NCBI GenBank assembly: GCA_018261905.1
Contig: JAGTRU010000001.1
Span: forward strand, 248,001 to 312,000
Direction: 5' to 3'
From: Pseudomonadota bacterium
Lineage (GTDB): Bacteria; Pseudomonadota; Gammaproteobacteria; Burkholderiales; Rhodocyclaceae
Length of the DNA: 64,000 bases
The position numbers were made by a program, and so were the translations under genes. The notes under the pieces are model-generated. The model was not told where the DNA came from and made no database searches. It saw only the letters and a program-made list of their open reading frames with translations. This document shows, one piece after another, positions 27,585 through 36,237 of this stretch (position 1 is the first letter of the stretch; every line of letters begins with the position of its first letter).

Positions 27585-27664
27585 TAATGGAGGACACTAA
27601 ATTCTGTCTCCTCCATCTCCTCCAAGATATGGATTTAAGCCCACCGCGTGTGGGCTTTTTTTTG
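27569..27664 (+). ncRNA. Candidate small RNA with two anti-Shine-Dalgarno motifs
   Basis: A ~95-base transcript is predicted from the extended -10 to a Rho-independent terminator. It contains GGAGGACA followed by TGTCTCCTCCA, which can pair, and a second TCTCCTCC at about 27616, so the RNA displays two CU-rich anti-SD motifs as known regulatory small RNAs do. The terminator hairpin is AAGCCCAC / GTGGGCTT with an eight-T tail. An open frame from 27587 runs through the terminator and is not coding. Its PhaR-like box links it to PHA metabolism. Promoter and RNA are predictions. Confidence 0.5.
27637..27664 (+). terminator. Rho-independent terminator of the candidate small RNA
   Basis: AAGCCCAC (27637-27644) and GTGGGCTT (27650-27657) pair around CGCGT and are followed by a long T run. 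Confidence 0.88.
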
Positions 27665-27759
27665 CCCGGCCAGCACCTTGCGGGACTCGCCATCGAACAG
27701 CCAGCCTTTACTCAAGACCGGGAAACGGTTAAAACTCGCTGCCCCCTCTGGAGAATTGC

Positions 27760-27954
27760 ATGCACGAAAATGATATTGCTGCCCAAGCCGAGCGCTTGGT
27801 CGATGCCGCGATGGGCGGTCTGACGCCGCAGCAGGCCCTGATCCAGGCCTCGTTGGCCGACTCCGCCAAGCTCAGCGAACGTTCTGCGGCCAAGGCCAAG
27901 AACCGGGAACGGGCGTTGCTCCTGCTCGCCGCCATCGAGAAATCGCTGGCTTGA
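27760..27954 (+). CDS. Small hypothetical protein
   Basis: 64 residues, soluble and helical (MHENDIAAQAERLVDAAMGG, LTPQQALIQASLADSAKL, a Lys/Arg patch, then a Leu-rich end). TCTGGAG precedes the ATG by seven bases. It looks like a real gene by codon use and ribosome-binding site, but no family is recognised. Confidence 0.6.
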   Translation: MHENDIAAQAERLVDAAMGGLTPQQALIQASLADSAKLSERSAAKAKNRERALLLLAAIEKSLA

Positions 27955-28024
27955 TCCGCCACTCCGCGCCGCATGGCGAGGAACGCCAACCGGCCGCTCG
28001 AGTATTCCCGGAAGGACGAAGACG

Positions 28025-28480
28025 ATGCGCGTCATAGGCAATTTTCTCTGGTTTATTCTCGGCGGCTTTTTCATGGGTCTCGCCTGGTGGCTGGTTGGCC
28101 TTCTCGCCTTCCTCTCCATCGTCGGCATTCCCTGGGGCAAGGCCTGCCTGGTGATCGGCCAATTCGCCTTCTTTCCCTTCGGCAAGGAGGCGATCTCGCG
28201 TCAAGAACTCAATGCGGCGGACGATATCGGCACCGGCGGCCTCGGCCTGCTCGGCAATATCATCTGGTTCGTCGTGGCCGGCTGGTGGCTGGCCATCGGC
28301 CATGTCATCTCGGCCCTCTTCTGTTTCGTCACCCTGATCGGCATTCCCTTCGGCCTGCAGCACCTGAAGCTGGCCGGCATCGCCCTCGCCCCGATCGGCA
28401 AGACCATCGTCAGCCGGGAGGTTGCCGAAGCCGCCCGCCGGGCCAATGCCCGGGCCTCCGTCGCCGAGCGGCGCCAATAG
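28025..28480 (+). CDS. yccF: YccF domain inner-membrane protein
   Basis: 151 residues with two tandem YccF domains, each with a hydrophobic pair and the GIPWG/GIPFG turn (LSIVGIPWGKACLVI; VTLIGIPFGLQHLKLA). About four membrane segments. Function of YccF is unknown. GGACGAAGACG precedes the ATG. Convergent with dinB, three bases apart. Confidence 0.88.
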   Translation: MRVIGNFLWFILGGFFMGLAWWLVGLLAFLSIVGIPWGKACLVIGQFAFFPFGKEAISRQELNAADDIGTGGLGLLGNIIWFVVAGWWLAIGHVISALFCFVTLIGIPFGLQHLKLAGIALAPIGKTIVSREVAEAARRANARASVAERRQ

Positions 28481-28483
28481 GGG

Positions 28484-29632
28484 CTAGAACGGCAGTTCCT
28501 GCTGGCCGCTGGGCGGCACCCCGGCCATCTCGCCTAGGGCCTGCAGTCCGCTGGCCCGAACGCCGAGCAGGCGGATTTTGCGTTCGAGCGGCACCCGCTT
28601 CAGGCACTCGCCGGCCACCTGACGGATCTGCCGGGCGTCGCTGATGCCGACCGGCAACGTCAGGTCGCGGGTCACGGCCCGAAAATCCGCATAGCGCAGC
28701 TTGATGCCGACGGTGCGGCAGGCGTAGCCCTTGCGCTGCAGGTCGTCGGCCAGGCGGCGGCAGAGCGTGGTAAAGATCTCGGACAATTCGGCGCGGTCCT
28801 GGCGGGCGTGCAGGTCGCGCTCGAAGGTGGTTTCGCGACTGATCGACTTCGGCTCCGCTTCGGTGACCAGCTCCCGTTCGTCCTCGCCGTGCGCGACGCG
28901 GTGCAGCCAGGCACCGGTCGTCGGGCCGAACTTGCGGACCAGGAATTCGACGGGGGTGGCTGCCAGTTCGCCGATCGTGGTGATGCCGAAAGCGCTCAGG
29001 CGGGCGGTCGCCTTGGGGCCGATACCGTTGATCTTGCTGGCCGGCAAGGGCCAGATGCGCGACGGGATGTCGGCGTGGCCGAGGATGGTCAGGCCATCCG
29101 GTTTTTCCAGATCGGAGGCGATCTTGGCGAGCAGCTTGTTGGGCGTCACGCCGATCGAGCAGGACAGGCCGGTGGCCTCGAACACCGCCTGCTTGATGCG
29201 TTGCGCCAGCGGCCGGCTGGCTTCCGGCATGGCGCTGAGGTCGATATAGATTTCGTCGATGCCGCGATCCTCGATGCGCTCGGCAATGCTCGCCACCGCC
29301 GCCTTGAACAGCCGCGAGTAATGCCGATAGGCGTCGAAATTGGCCGGCAGCAGGATGGCATCGGGCGCCAGTTGCGCCGACTTCATCAGGCCCATGCCGG
29401 AAAAGACGCCGAGAGCCCGCGCTTCGTAGGTCGAGGTGGTGACCACGCCCCGCCCGGCGTAATCGCGCAGGCGGGCGAACTGCCGGGGGCCGTCCGGCGC
29501 CCCGGCCGGCAACGGCGCCCGGCGGCCGCCGACCACCACCGCCTGGCCGCGCAACTCGGGATAACGCAGCAATTCGACGGAAGCAAAAAAGGCATCCATG
29601 TCGAGATGAGCGATACGACGATTACTGTTCAT
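28484..29632 (-). CDS. dinB: DNA polymerase IV (Y family)
   Basis: 382 residues. Catalytic Asp in HLDMDAFFASVE near the N terminus and DEIYIDLS further on; helix-hairpin-helix thumb NGIGPKATARLSAFGI; little-finger domain with a C-terminal QQELPF, a beta-clamp-binding motif. Error-prone lesion bypass. A LexA-like box covers the start codon, indicating SOS control. Confidence 0.95.
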   Translation of the reverse strand: MNSNRRIAHLDMDAFFASVELLRYPELRGQAVVVGGRRAPLPAGAPDGPRQFARLRDYAGRGVVTTSTYEARALGVFSGMGLMKSAQLAPDAILLPANFDAYRHYSRLFKAAVASIAERIEDRGIDEIYIDLSAMPEASRPLAQRIKQAVFEATGLSCSIGVTPNKLLAKIASDLEKPDGLTILGHADIPSRIWPLPASKINGIGPKATARLSAFGITTIGELAATPVEFLVRKFGPTTGAWLHRVAHGEDERELVTEAEPKSISRETTFERDLHARQDRAELSEIFTTLCRRLADDLQRKGYACRTVGIKLRYADFRAVTRDLTLPVGISDARQIRQVAGECLKRVPLERKIRLLGVRASGLQALGEMAGVPPSGQQELPF

Positions 29633-29642
29633 ATACCCAGTA
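29623..29642 (-). promoter_or_regulatory. LexA-like SOS box at the dinB start
   Basis: On the dinB strand the 20 bases read TACTG...ACAGTA with the CTG-N10-CAG core; 16 of 20 positions match the E. coli LexA consensus. It overlaps the ATG, so binding would block transcription or early elongation. Confidence 0.65.
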
Positions 29643-29713
29643 TAAGCGAATCAAGCAGCGCCGGGCCGCATCGACTACCGGCGGACGGCCGGAAACGGCT
29701 AAAATCGCCGGCC

Positions 29714-30010
29714 ATGAAAGTCGCCAAACCCTGGTATCTCTATCTCATCGAATGCACCGACGGCAGCATCTATACCGGTATCACGGTCGATGTCGCGGCC
29801 CGCTATGCCGCCCATTGCCAGGGCGTCGGCGCCCGCTACACGCGCTCGCACGTGCCGCTGAAATTGCTCGGTTTCGAAAGCCATCCGGATCGCTCGACGG
29901 CCTCCCAAGCCGAGTACCGGATCAAGCGAATGACGGCGGCCGACAAACGACGCCTGGCCGGAAGCATGTGCCAAGCCCTGGCGAGCCCTGCACCGCAGGC
30001 CTGCGCCTGA
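29714..30010 (+). CDS. GIY-YIG nuclease superfamily protein
   Basis: 98 residues, YhbQ-like: WYLYLIECTDGSIYTGIT carries the GIY-YIG-type motif as LYLIEC...YTGIT, with Arg and Glu (AEYRIKRM) downstream. Single-domain members are probably DNA-structure nucleases; exact role unknown. The start at 29714 is the first residue of the conserved domain region and follows CCGGCC with a weak site. Confidence 0.85.
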   Translation: MKVAKPWYLYLIECTDGSIYTGITVDVAARYAAHCQGVGARYTRSHVPLKLLGFESHPDRSTASQAEYRIKRMTAADKRRLAGSMCQALASPAPQACA

Positions 30011-30056
30011 TCGTACCCGGCGCGGCATGGCGGCCGGCCCAACGGCAACCGGGAGC

Positions 30057-30758
30057 TTACAAGGCGGTCCCGAAGAGAGCGCCGACACCGGCCGTGGCGG
30101 CCATGGCCAGGGCACCCCAGAGCGTCACGCGACCGGCCCCGAGCAGCAGGCCGGCCCCGCCCGCCTGCGCCGCCAGGACGCCAAGCAGGGCGAGGAAAGC
30201 CAGCGAACTGATGGCCAGCCACGGCATCAATGCCGCCAGCGGGGCCAGGATGACGACTAGCAGGGGCAACACGGCCCCCGCCGAAAAACTTGCGGCCGAG
30301 GCCAACGCAGCCTGCACCGGGCGGGCGGCGAGGGTTTCGGAGATGCCCAGTTCATCGCGGGCATGGGCGCCCAGGGCATCGTGCGCCATCAATTGTTCGG
30401 CCACCTGCTCGGCCAGTTCGAGGGCCAGCCCGCGAGCGCGGTAGATGGCCGTCAGTTCGCGCTTTTCGGCGACCGGATCGGCCTCGAGTTCGGCCTGTTC
30501 GCGGGACAGGTCGGCTTTTTCGGTATCGGCCTGGGAATGCACCGAGACATATTCGCCAGCCGCCATCGACATGGCGCCGGCCACCAGACCGGCGACGCCG
30601 GTCAGCAGCAGGGTCTGCTGCTCGGCCCCGGCGGCGGCGACCCCGAGCAACAGACTGGCGGTGGACACTATTCCGTCGTTGGCGCCGAGCACGGCCGCCC
30701 GCAGCCAGCCAACGCGGTCGGTGCGGTGCCGTTCATGATGGCGATGGCGAGAAGTCAT
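30057..30758 (-). CDS. VIT1/CCC1 family iron/manganese transporter-like membrane protein
   Basis: 233 residues. Signature RAAVLGANDGIVSTASLLLG in the first helix, then AGAMSMAAGEYVSVHSQADT, a cytoplasmic Glu-rich metal-binding helical loop (REQAELEADPVAEKRELTA), and three C-terminal helices. The family exports Fe or Mn in exchange for protons. Start at 30758 follows CGCTCCTC (GAGGAGCG on the gene strand). Confidence 0.9.
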   Translation of the reverse strand: MTSRHRHHERHRTDRVGWLRAAVLGANDGIVSTASLLLGVAAAGAEQQTLLLTGVAGLVAGAMSMAAGEYVSVHSQADTEKADLSREQAELEADPVAEKRELTAIYRARGLALELAEQVAEQLMAHDALGAHARDELGISETLAARPVQAALASAASFSAGAVLPLLVVILAPLAALMPWLAISSLAFLALLGVLAAQAGGAGLLLGAGRVTLWGALAMAATAGVGALFGTAL

Positions 30759-30917
30759 GAGGAGCGTTTTATTCGGGCGAGGTGTCTTACCATGCACCAA
30801 GCGGCCGGACATGTCCAGCCGGACAGATCGCCGCTCGGGCTGCTAACATCCGGCAAACCGATGACGGCCAGCCCGCCGTCCGCTCACCGTGTATAGATCG
30901 CCACCCCAAGCCGCTAC

Positions 30918-31340
30918 GTGCCAACCGACAATCCGCCCCTTCGCGCCCCTGCCCCGCTCCTCGCCTTTGCCAGCCGGGTCGGGCTGATCCTCGTCGTGCT
31001 CCATGCCTACATCGGCTGGCGTCTGCTGCCGGCCTGGCCGATCGGTCTACCCGGCGAAGTGGCCGGCGGCCTGCTCGCCCACCAGCCGCGCTCGGCAATG
31101 GCGGCGGCCGCTGCCGGCTTTGCCCTGCAGTTGTCCGGCCATACCCACGGCGGCCAGTTCTGGCCGTGGATTCACTTCGTCCGCCTGCAACAGCCCTGGA
31201 CGGCCGGCCTGCACCGGCTCGCCGGGCTGCAGGTCTATACCAGCCGGGGCACCGGCTACTGGGGACCGCCGAAACGTTTCGGGGCGCCGGCCGAAATTAC
31301 CCGCCTGCGCCTGTGGCCGTCCAGAGAAACCCGCCAATGA
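30918..31340 (+). pseudogene. Metallophosphoesterase with internal deletion
   Basis: 140 residues from GTG 30918. The first ~45 residues (VVLHAYIGWRLLPAWPIG) match the membrane N terminus of the YkuE-like metallophosphoesterases, and the rest (LLAHQPRSAMAAAAAGF, LQLSGHTHGGQFWPW, SRGTGYWGPPKRFGAP) is its C terminus. The whole middle with the DxH, GDxxD and GNHE metal ligands, roughly 220 residues, is missing in frame near position 31065. The product cannot form the active site. It overlaps the next gene by an ATGA, so it may persist for translational coupling. Confidence 0.75.
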
Positions 31341-34300
31341 TGCCGGATACGTTGCCGACCAACGCTGCCCAGCGCGTCGTAAAAATCCGCCGCGATTACA
31401 ACACCTGGGTCGCCAACGAGACGCTGGAAGATTTCGCCTTGCGCTTCACGCCGCGCAGTTTCCGCAAATGGTCGGAAATGCGCGTCGCCAACACCGCTTT
31501 CGGTGCCGCGTCCTTCCTGGTGCTGGAAGCGGTCGGCGCGACGATGATGGTCAACGCCGGTTTCATCAACGCCTTCTGGGCCATCCTCGCCACCGGCCTG
31601 ATCATTTTCCTGATCGGCCTGCCGATCAGCCACACCGCCGCCCGCCACGGCCTCGACATGGACCTGCTGACGCGCGGCGCCGGCTTCGGCTACATCGGTT
31701 CGACCATCACCTCGCTGATCTACGCTTCGTTCACCTTCATTTTCTTCGCCCTCGAAGCGGCGATCATGGCCTATGCGCTGGAGCTGGGCTTTCACATCCC
31801 GCCCGCCTGGGGCTACCTGATCTGCGCCCTGGTGGTCATCCCGCTGGTCGCCCACGGCGTCACCGCGATCAGCAAACTGCAGGCGTGGACGCAGCCGCTG
31901 TGGCTGGCCCTGCTCGTCCTGCCCTACGCCTTTCTCTTCATCGAGGAGCCGCAGGCCCTGGCCGGGCTCTGGCAATACGCCGGCGCGCGCGGTGATGGCG
32001 GCAGTTTCAGCCCGCATCTCTTTGGCGCGGCGCTGACCGTCGGCATCGCCCTGGTCACCCAGATGGGCGAGCAGGTCGATTACCTGCGCTTCATGCCCGA
32101 ACGCACCGCCGCCAATCGCGGCCGCTGGTGGTTCGGGATGATCCTCGGCGGTCCCGGCTGGGTCCTGCCGGGCATCGCCAAGATGCTGGGCGGCGCCCTG
32201 CTCGCCTACCTGGCGCTGCGCAACCTGGTGCCGGTGGACAAGGCGGTCGATCCCAACCAGATGTACCTGATCGGCTTTTCCCATGTGTTCGACAACACCA
32301 CCCTGGCCATCGCCGCCACCGTCGTCTTCGTCGTCGTCTCGCAACTGAAGATCAACGTCACCAACGCCTATGCCGGTTCGCTGGCCTGGTCGAATTTCTT
32401 CGCCCGGCTAACCCACAGTCACCCGGGGCGCGTCGTCTGGGTCGTTTTCAACACCCTGATCGCGCTGCTGCTCATGGAACTCGACGTCTTCGCGGCGCTC
32501 GGTCAGGTCCTCGGCCTGTATTCCAATATCGCCATTTCCTGGATGGCGGCGGTGGTCGCCGATCTCGTCATCAACAAGCCGCTCGGCCTGTCGCCGCCGG
32601 GCATCGAGTTCAAGCGCAGCAATCTCTACGATATCAATCCGGTCGGCGTCGGCGCCATGGGCATCGCCTCCCTGCTCTCGATCGCCGCCTTTGTCGGCCT
32701 GCTCGGCCCCGAGTTGCAACCCTACGCCTCCTTCGTCGCCATTTTGAGCGCCCTCATTTGCGCCCCGCTGATCGCCTGGGCGACGCACGGCCGTTACTAC
32801 CTGGCGCGACCGGCCGAAGCGGCGCCAAGCACGGTCACCACCCGGCAATGCGTGATTTGCGAGCGCCATTACGAAAGCGAGGACATGGCACACTGCCCGG
32901 CCTACCAGGGCCAGATCTGTTCGCTGTGCTGTTCGCTCGACGCCCGCTGCCACGACCTGTGCAAGCCCGAGGCCAACCTGACGGCACAGTGGAACGCCGT
33001 GCTGCACCGACTGCTGCCGGCCGCCGCCCGGCCCTACCTGGAAACCGGGCTGGGCCATTACCTGCTGCTGATGAGCAGCATCGTGCCGATCCTGGCGCTC
33101 ATCCTCGGCGTGCTGTACACCCACGAACGCCTCGCCCTCGGCCCCGAGCAGACGCTGCTGATCGCCGCCCTGCGCGACAGTTTCATCAAGGCCTTTGCCG
33201 CCTTGCTGATGCTCTCCGGCGTCGCCGCCTGGTGGATGGTGCTGACCCAGCAAAGCCGCAAGGTGGCGCAGGAAGAGTCGAACCGCCAGACGCAGTTGCT
33301 GATGCAGGAAATCGAATCGCACCAGCGCACCGACGAAGCCCTGCAGAAGGCCAAACGCCTCGCCGACCAGGCCAATCTGGCGAAAAGCCGCTACATCACG
33401 GCGATCAGCCACGAACTGCGGACGCCCTTGAACAGCATCCTCGGCTATGCCCAGATTCTCGACGCCGACGACAGCATTCCGCCCAACCGCAAACAGGCGG
33501 TCGGCATCATCCGCCGCTCCGGCGATCATCTGCTGTCGGTCATCGAAGGCACGCTCGACATCGCCCGCATCGAAGGCGGCAAACTGACGCTCGAGGTCAA
33601 GGCCTTCGCTTTTCCCGATTTCATGCAGCAGATCGTCGGCATGTTCGAACTGCAGGCGCGCAACAAGGGCCTCGCCTTCGACTACCAGGCGCCGGACGAC
33701 CTGCCGGCGGTGGTGCGGGCCGACGAAAGACGGCTGCGCCAGATCCTCATCAATGTCCTGGGCAACGCCGTCAAATTCACGGTGCGCGGCAGCGTCGGCT
33801 TCAGCGTCGAATTCCGGCGCGACATGGCGATTTTCGACATTCGCGACAGTGGCCCGGGCATCCCGGCCGCCGATCTCGAACGCATTTTCGAACCTTTCGT
33901 GCGCGGCAGCACGGCGCAGGCCGGCGGCAGCGGCGTCGGCCTGACCATCGCCCGCATGCTGACCGACCTGATGGGCGGCGAAATGCAGGTCACCAGCACA
34001 CCGGGCGCCGGCACCCTGTTCCGCATCCGCCTGTTCCTGCCGCAAGTGCATTCGGCGCAGGCCGCCCGGGAATTGCCGCGCCTCAACCGCATCGGCTATG
34101 TCGGCGTGCGCCAGCGCATCCTGGTCGTCGATAACGAAAAAGTCGATCGCGAACTGCTGCATAGCGTTCTCGAACCGCTTGGCTTCCAGGTCGAACAGGC
34201 GCCAAGCGGCGAGGAATGTCTGCAGACCATTGCCGGCTTCGCGCCGCACCTGGTATTCATGGACCTCGCCATGCCCGGTATCGACGGCTGGGAAACCATC

Positions 34301-34735
34301 CGCCGCATCCGCCGGCAGGGCCTCAGCGAGGCCCGCATCGCCATCCTTTCGGCGAATGCCTTCGACCAGGGGCTGGACAACGATGTCGGCCTGGCCGCCG
34401 AGGATTTCATCGTCAAGCCGCTGCGCGTCCAGGAACTGCTCGACTGGATCGGCCGCAAACTGCAGTTGCAATGGGTGAATGCCGAAACGCCGCTCGCCGC
34501 CGCCCCGCCGCTCGAACCGCCGCCGCTGGTGGCGCCGGCCGCCGAACATCTGGCCGGGCTCGATGAACTGATCGGCCTCGGCTACCTGCGTGGCATTCTC
34601 AACAAACTGGCCGAGATCGAGCGGCTGGACGCCCGCCACGGCGAATTCGTCCGCGTCCTGCGCGACCTGGCACGCCAGTTCCAGTTCGACGCGATGCAGG
34701 AATTACTCAGGAAAATGCACGATGCCCCCCGTTGA
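31337..34735 (+). CDS. NCS1 purine/cytosine permease fused to histidine kinase and receiver
   Basis: 1132 residues. Residues 1-~490 are a complete NCS1-type permease (twelve hydrophobic segments; GFGYIGSTITSLIYASFTF; VTQMGEQVDYLRFMP). Residues 505-545 hold an eight-cysteine cluster (CVICERHYESEDMAHC...CSLCCSLDARCHDLC), probably metal-binding. Two more helices at about 575-640 lead to a HisKA with His692, an HATPase, and a receiver with Asp976 (FMDLAMPGIDG); the tail may carry an Hpt-like helix bundle. It resembles CbrA-like transporter-sensors but with a nucleobase permease. Start at 31337 overlaps the preceding stop; its stop overlaps the next gene by 14 bases. Confidence 0.9.
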   Translation: MMPDTLPTNAAQRVVKIRRDYNTWVANETLEDFALRFTPRSFRKWSEMRVANTAFGAASFLVLEAVGATMMVNAGFINAFWAILATGLIIFLIGLPISHTAARHGLDMDLLTRGAGFGYIGSTITSLIYASFTFIFFALEAAIMAYALELGFHIPPAWGYLICALVVIPLVAHGVTAISKLQAWTQPLWLALLVLPYAFLFIEEPQALAGLWQYAGARGDGGSFSPHLFGAALTVGIALVTQMGEQVDYLRFMPERTAANRGRWWFGMILGGPGWVLPGIAKMLGGALLAYLALRNLVPVDKAVDPNQMYLIGFSHVFDNTTLAIAATVVFVVVSQLKINVTNAYAGSLAWSNFFARLTHSHPGRVVWVVFNTLIALLLMELDVFAALGQVLGLYSNIAISWMAAVVADLVINKPLGLSPPGIEFKRSNLYDINPVGVGAMGIASLLSIAAFVGLLGPELQPYASFVAILSALICAPLIAWATHGRYYLARPAEAAPSTVTTRQCVICERHYESEDMAHCPAYQGQICSLCCSLDARCHDLCKPEANLTAQWNAVLHRLLPAAARPYLETGLGHYLLLMSSIVPILALILGVLYTHERLALGPEQTLLIAALRDSFIKAFAALLMLSGVAAWWMVLTQQSRKVAQEESNRQTQLLMQEIESHQRTDEALQKAKRLADQANLAKSRYITAISHELRTPLNSILGYAQILDADDSIPPNRKQAVGIIRRSGDHLLSVIEGTLDIARIEGGKLTLEVKAFAFPDFMQQIVGMFELQARNKGLAFDYQAPDDLPAVVRADERRLRQILINVLGNAVKFTVRGSVGFSVEFRRDMAIFDIRDSGPGIPAADLERIFEPFVRGSTAQAGGSGVGLTIARMLTDLMGGEMQVTSTPGAGTLFRIRLFLPQVHSAQAARELPRLNRIGYVGVRQRILVVDNEKVDRELLHSVLEPLGFQVEQAPSGEECLQTIAGFAPHLVFMDLAMPGIDGWETIRRIRRQGLSEARIAILSANAFDQGLDNDVGLAAEDFIVKPLRVQELLDWIGRKLQLQWVNAETPLAAAPPLEPPPLVAPAAEHLAGLDELIGLGYLRGILNKLAEIERLDARHGEFVRVLRDLARQFQFDAMQELLRKMHDAPR

Positions 34736-35648
34736 TCGCTCGATTGCCGACATCGTCCTGATCGTCGATGACATTCCGGAAAACCTATCGCTGCTCCACG
34801 ACGCGCTCGATGAAGCCGGCCATACCGTGCTCGTCGCCACCAACGGCGAATCGGCGCTGCAGCGGGCCCGCCAGAGCCTGCCCGACGTCATCCTGCTCGA
34901 CGCCGTGATGCCCGGCATGGACGGTTTCGAAGTCGCCCGCCGGCTGAAGGCCGAGTTCTCTACCCAGCACATCCCCATCGTTTTCATGACCGGCCTCACC
35001 GAGACCGAACATGTCGTCGCCGCCTTTGCCGCCGGCGGCGCCGACTACGTGACCAAGCCGATCCGCCCGGCCGAAGTCCTCGCCCGCATCGCCGCCCACG
35101 TCCAGAATGCCCGCCAGATGAAACAGGCGCGCAGCGCGCTCGACGCCTTCGGCCAGGCCACCGTCGCCGTCCGCGCCGCCGACGGCAAGCTGGTGTGGCA
35201 GACGCCGCTGGCCAGGAAACTGCTCAACGATTATTTCGCCAACCCGGAAGAAGTCGCGCCGGACGAACTGCTCGCCTGGATCGCCGGCGCCCACCGTGCC
35301 CGCCGCGAGCAGCGCGAACCCGGCGCGCTACTGGTCGCCAACGGCAGCCGCCGCCTGCTCGCCTCCTTCCACGACCAGACCGGCGACGACGAATGGCTGG
35401 TGGTGCTGCGCGAGGAAAACGACGCCTCGGCCATCGAATCGCTGATCGCCGCTTTCCGCCTGACCCAGCGCGAGGCCGAAGTGCTCTACTGGGTGGTGCA
35501 GGGCAAAACCAGCAACGACATCGGCGACATTCTCGGCAACAGCCCGCGCACGGTAAACAAGCACCTGGAACACGTCTTCGAGAAACTCGGCGTCGAAACG
35601 CGCACCGCCGCGGCCAACCTGGCGCTGAGCAAGATGCGCGGGGGCTGA
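34722..35648 (+). CDS. Response regulator with LuxR-type HTH
   Basis: 308 residues. Receiver with Asp60 (LLDAVMPGMDGFE) and Lys in YVTKPIRPAE; a central ~80-residue PAS-like or linker segment; C-terminal LuxR-type helix-turn-helix (LTQREAEVLYWVVQGKTSND, then NSPRTVNKHLEHVFEKLGV). It starts inside the permease-kinase gene by a 14-base overlap and is certainly its partner by position. The DNA target is unknown. Confidence 0.92.
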   Translation: MPPVDRSIADIVLIVDDIPENLSLLHDALDEAGHTVLVATNGESALQRARQSLPDVILLDAVMPGMDGFEVARRLKAEFSTQHIPIVFMTGLTETEHVVAAFAAGGADYVTKPIRPAEVLARIAAHVQNARQMKQARSALDAFGQATVAVRAADGKLVWQTPLARKLLNDYFANPEEVAPDELLAWIAGAHRARREQREPGALLVANGSRRLLASFHDQTGDDEWLVVLREENDASAIESLIAAFRLTQREAEVLYWVVQGKTSNDIGDILGNSPRTVNKHLEHVFEKLGVETRTAAANLALSKMRGG

Positions 35649-35783
35649 CGCGTTCGCCACCGAAGGAAACGCTGAACAAATCTATTCGCCAAAGCGGCCT
35701 GCGTAACAAAAAAGTGGCCAACGGCTCGGAGGATGGAGCAACGCGCCGCTGGCTTAGCGCCCCGACGCCGGCTGACATGGTCC

Positions 35784-35846
35784 CGGAGCGGCTTTAGCCG
35801 CGAAAGCGCTGCGAATAGGTCTGCATTCGCGGCTGAAGCCGCTCCG
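35784..35846. repeat. REP-like inverted repeat
   Basis: CGGAGCGGCTTTAGCCGCGAA and its near-complement TTCGCGGCTGAAGCCGCTCCG are 21-base arms separated by 21 bases, each arm itself partly palindromic. This is the layout of REP doublets (REPINs) mobilised by RAYT transposases. It occupies the middle of the 307-base gap 35649-35955; otherwise that gap holds only the promoter region of the next gene. Confidence 0.75.
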
Positions 35847-35955
35847 CCGGGTGAGGAATAAAGCGTTTCCCTAAGGCAAAACCAAGCTTGGCTTCAGCTT
35901 TCCTTAACACTGGCGGACCAGACTGCGGGCATGGTTTCGAGTAAAGGAGACAACC

Positions 35956-36237
35956 ATGAACCACCAATCCATCATCGCCCTCGCCGTTCTCTGCAGCTTG
36001 CCGGCCCTGGCCGCCGGGCAGGAAGCTTCCTGCCCGCAGATCAGGGAGCAGATCAGTGCCCAGACAGGTCTGGTCGACAAGCCGAATATCGATCTACTGC
36101 GCAAGATATCGGGCCGTGGCGAGTGCAATTTCACCGCCGCCGAAGTCTATCGCGCCGCCTACGGTGACACGCCGCTACCGCCCAGTGCGCCGCAACGACG
36201 GTCGCCGCGCGAGCATGGCGAAGAGGACGACGACTGA
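35956..36237 (+). CDS. Small secreted protein
   Basis: 93 residues with a signal peptide (MNHQSIIALAVLCSLPALAA) and two cysteines in the mature part (EASCPQIREQ and GRGECNFTA). Acidic tail. AAAGGAGA precedes the ATG. Function unknown; the two cysteines may form a disulfide. Confidence 0.7.
   Translation: MNHQSIIALAVLCSLPALAAGQEASCPQIREQISAQTGLVDKPNIDLLRKISGRGECNFTAAEVYRAAYGDTPLPPSAPQRRSPREHGEEDDD

Noticed and set aside
27587-27823. Open frame starting with ATG at 27587
   Set aside because: It passes through a terminator hairpin and T run and then the start of another gene; its composition does not look like protein, and the small-RNA reading fits better.
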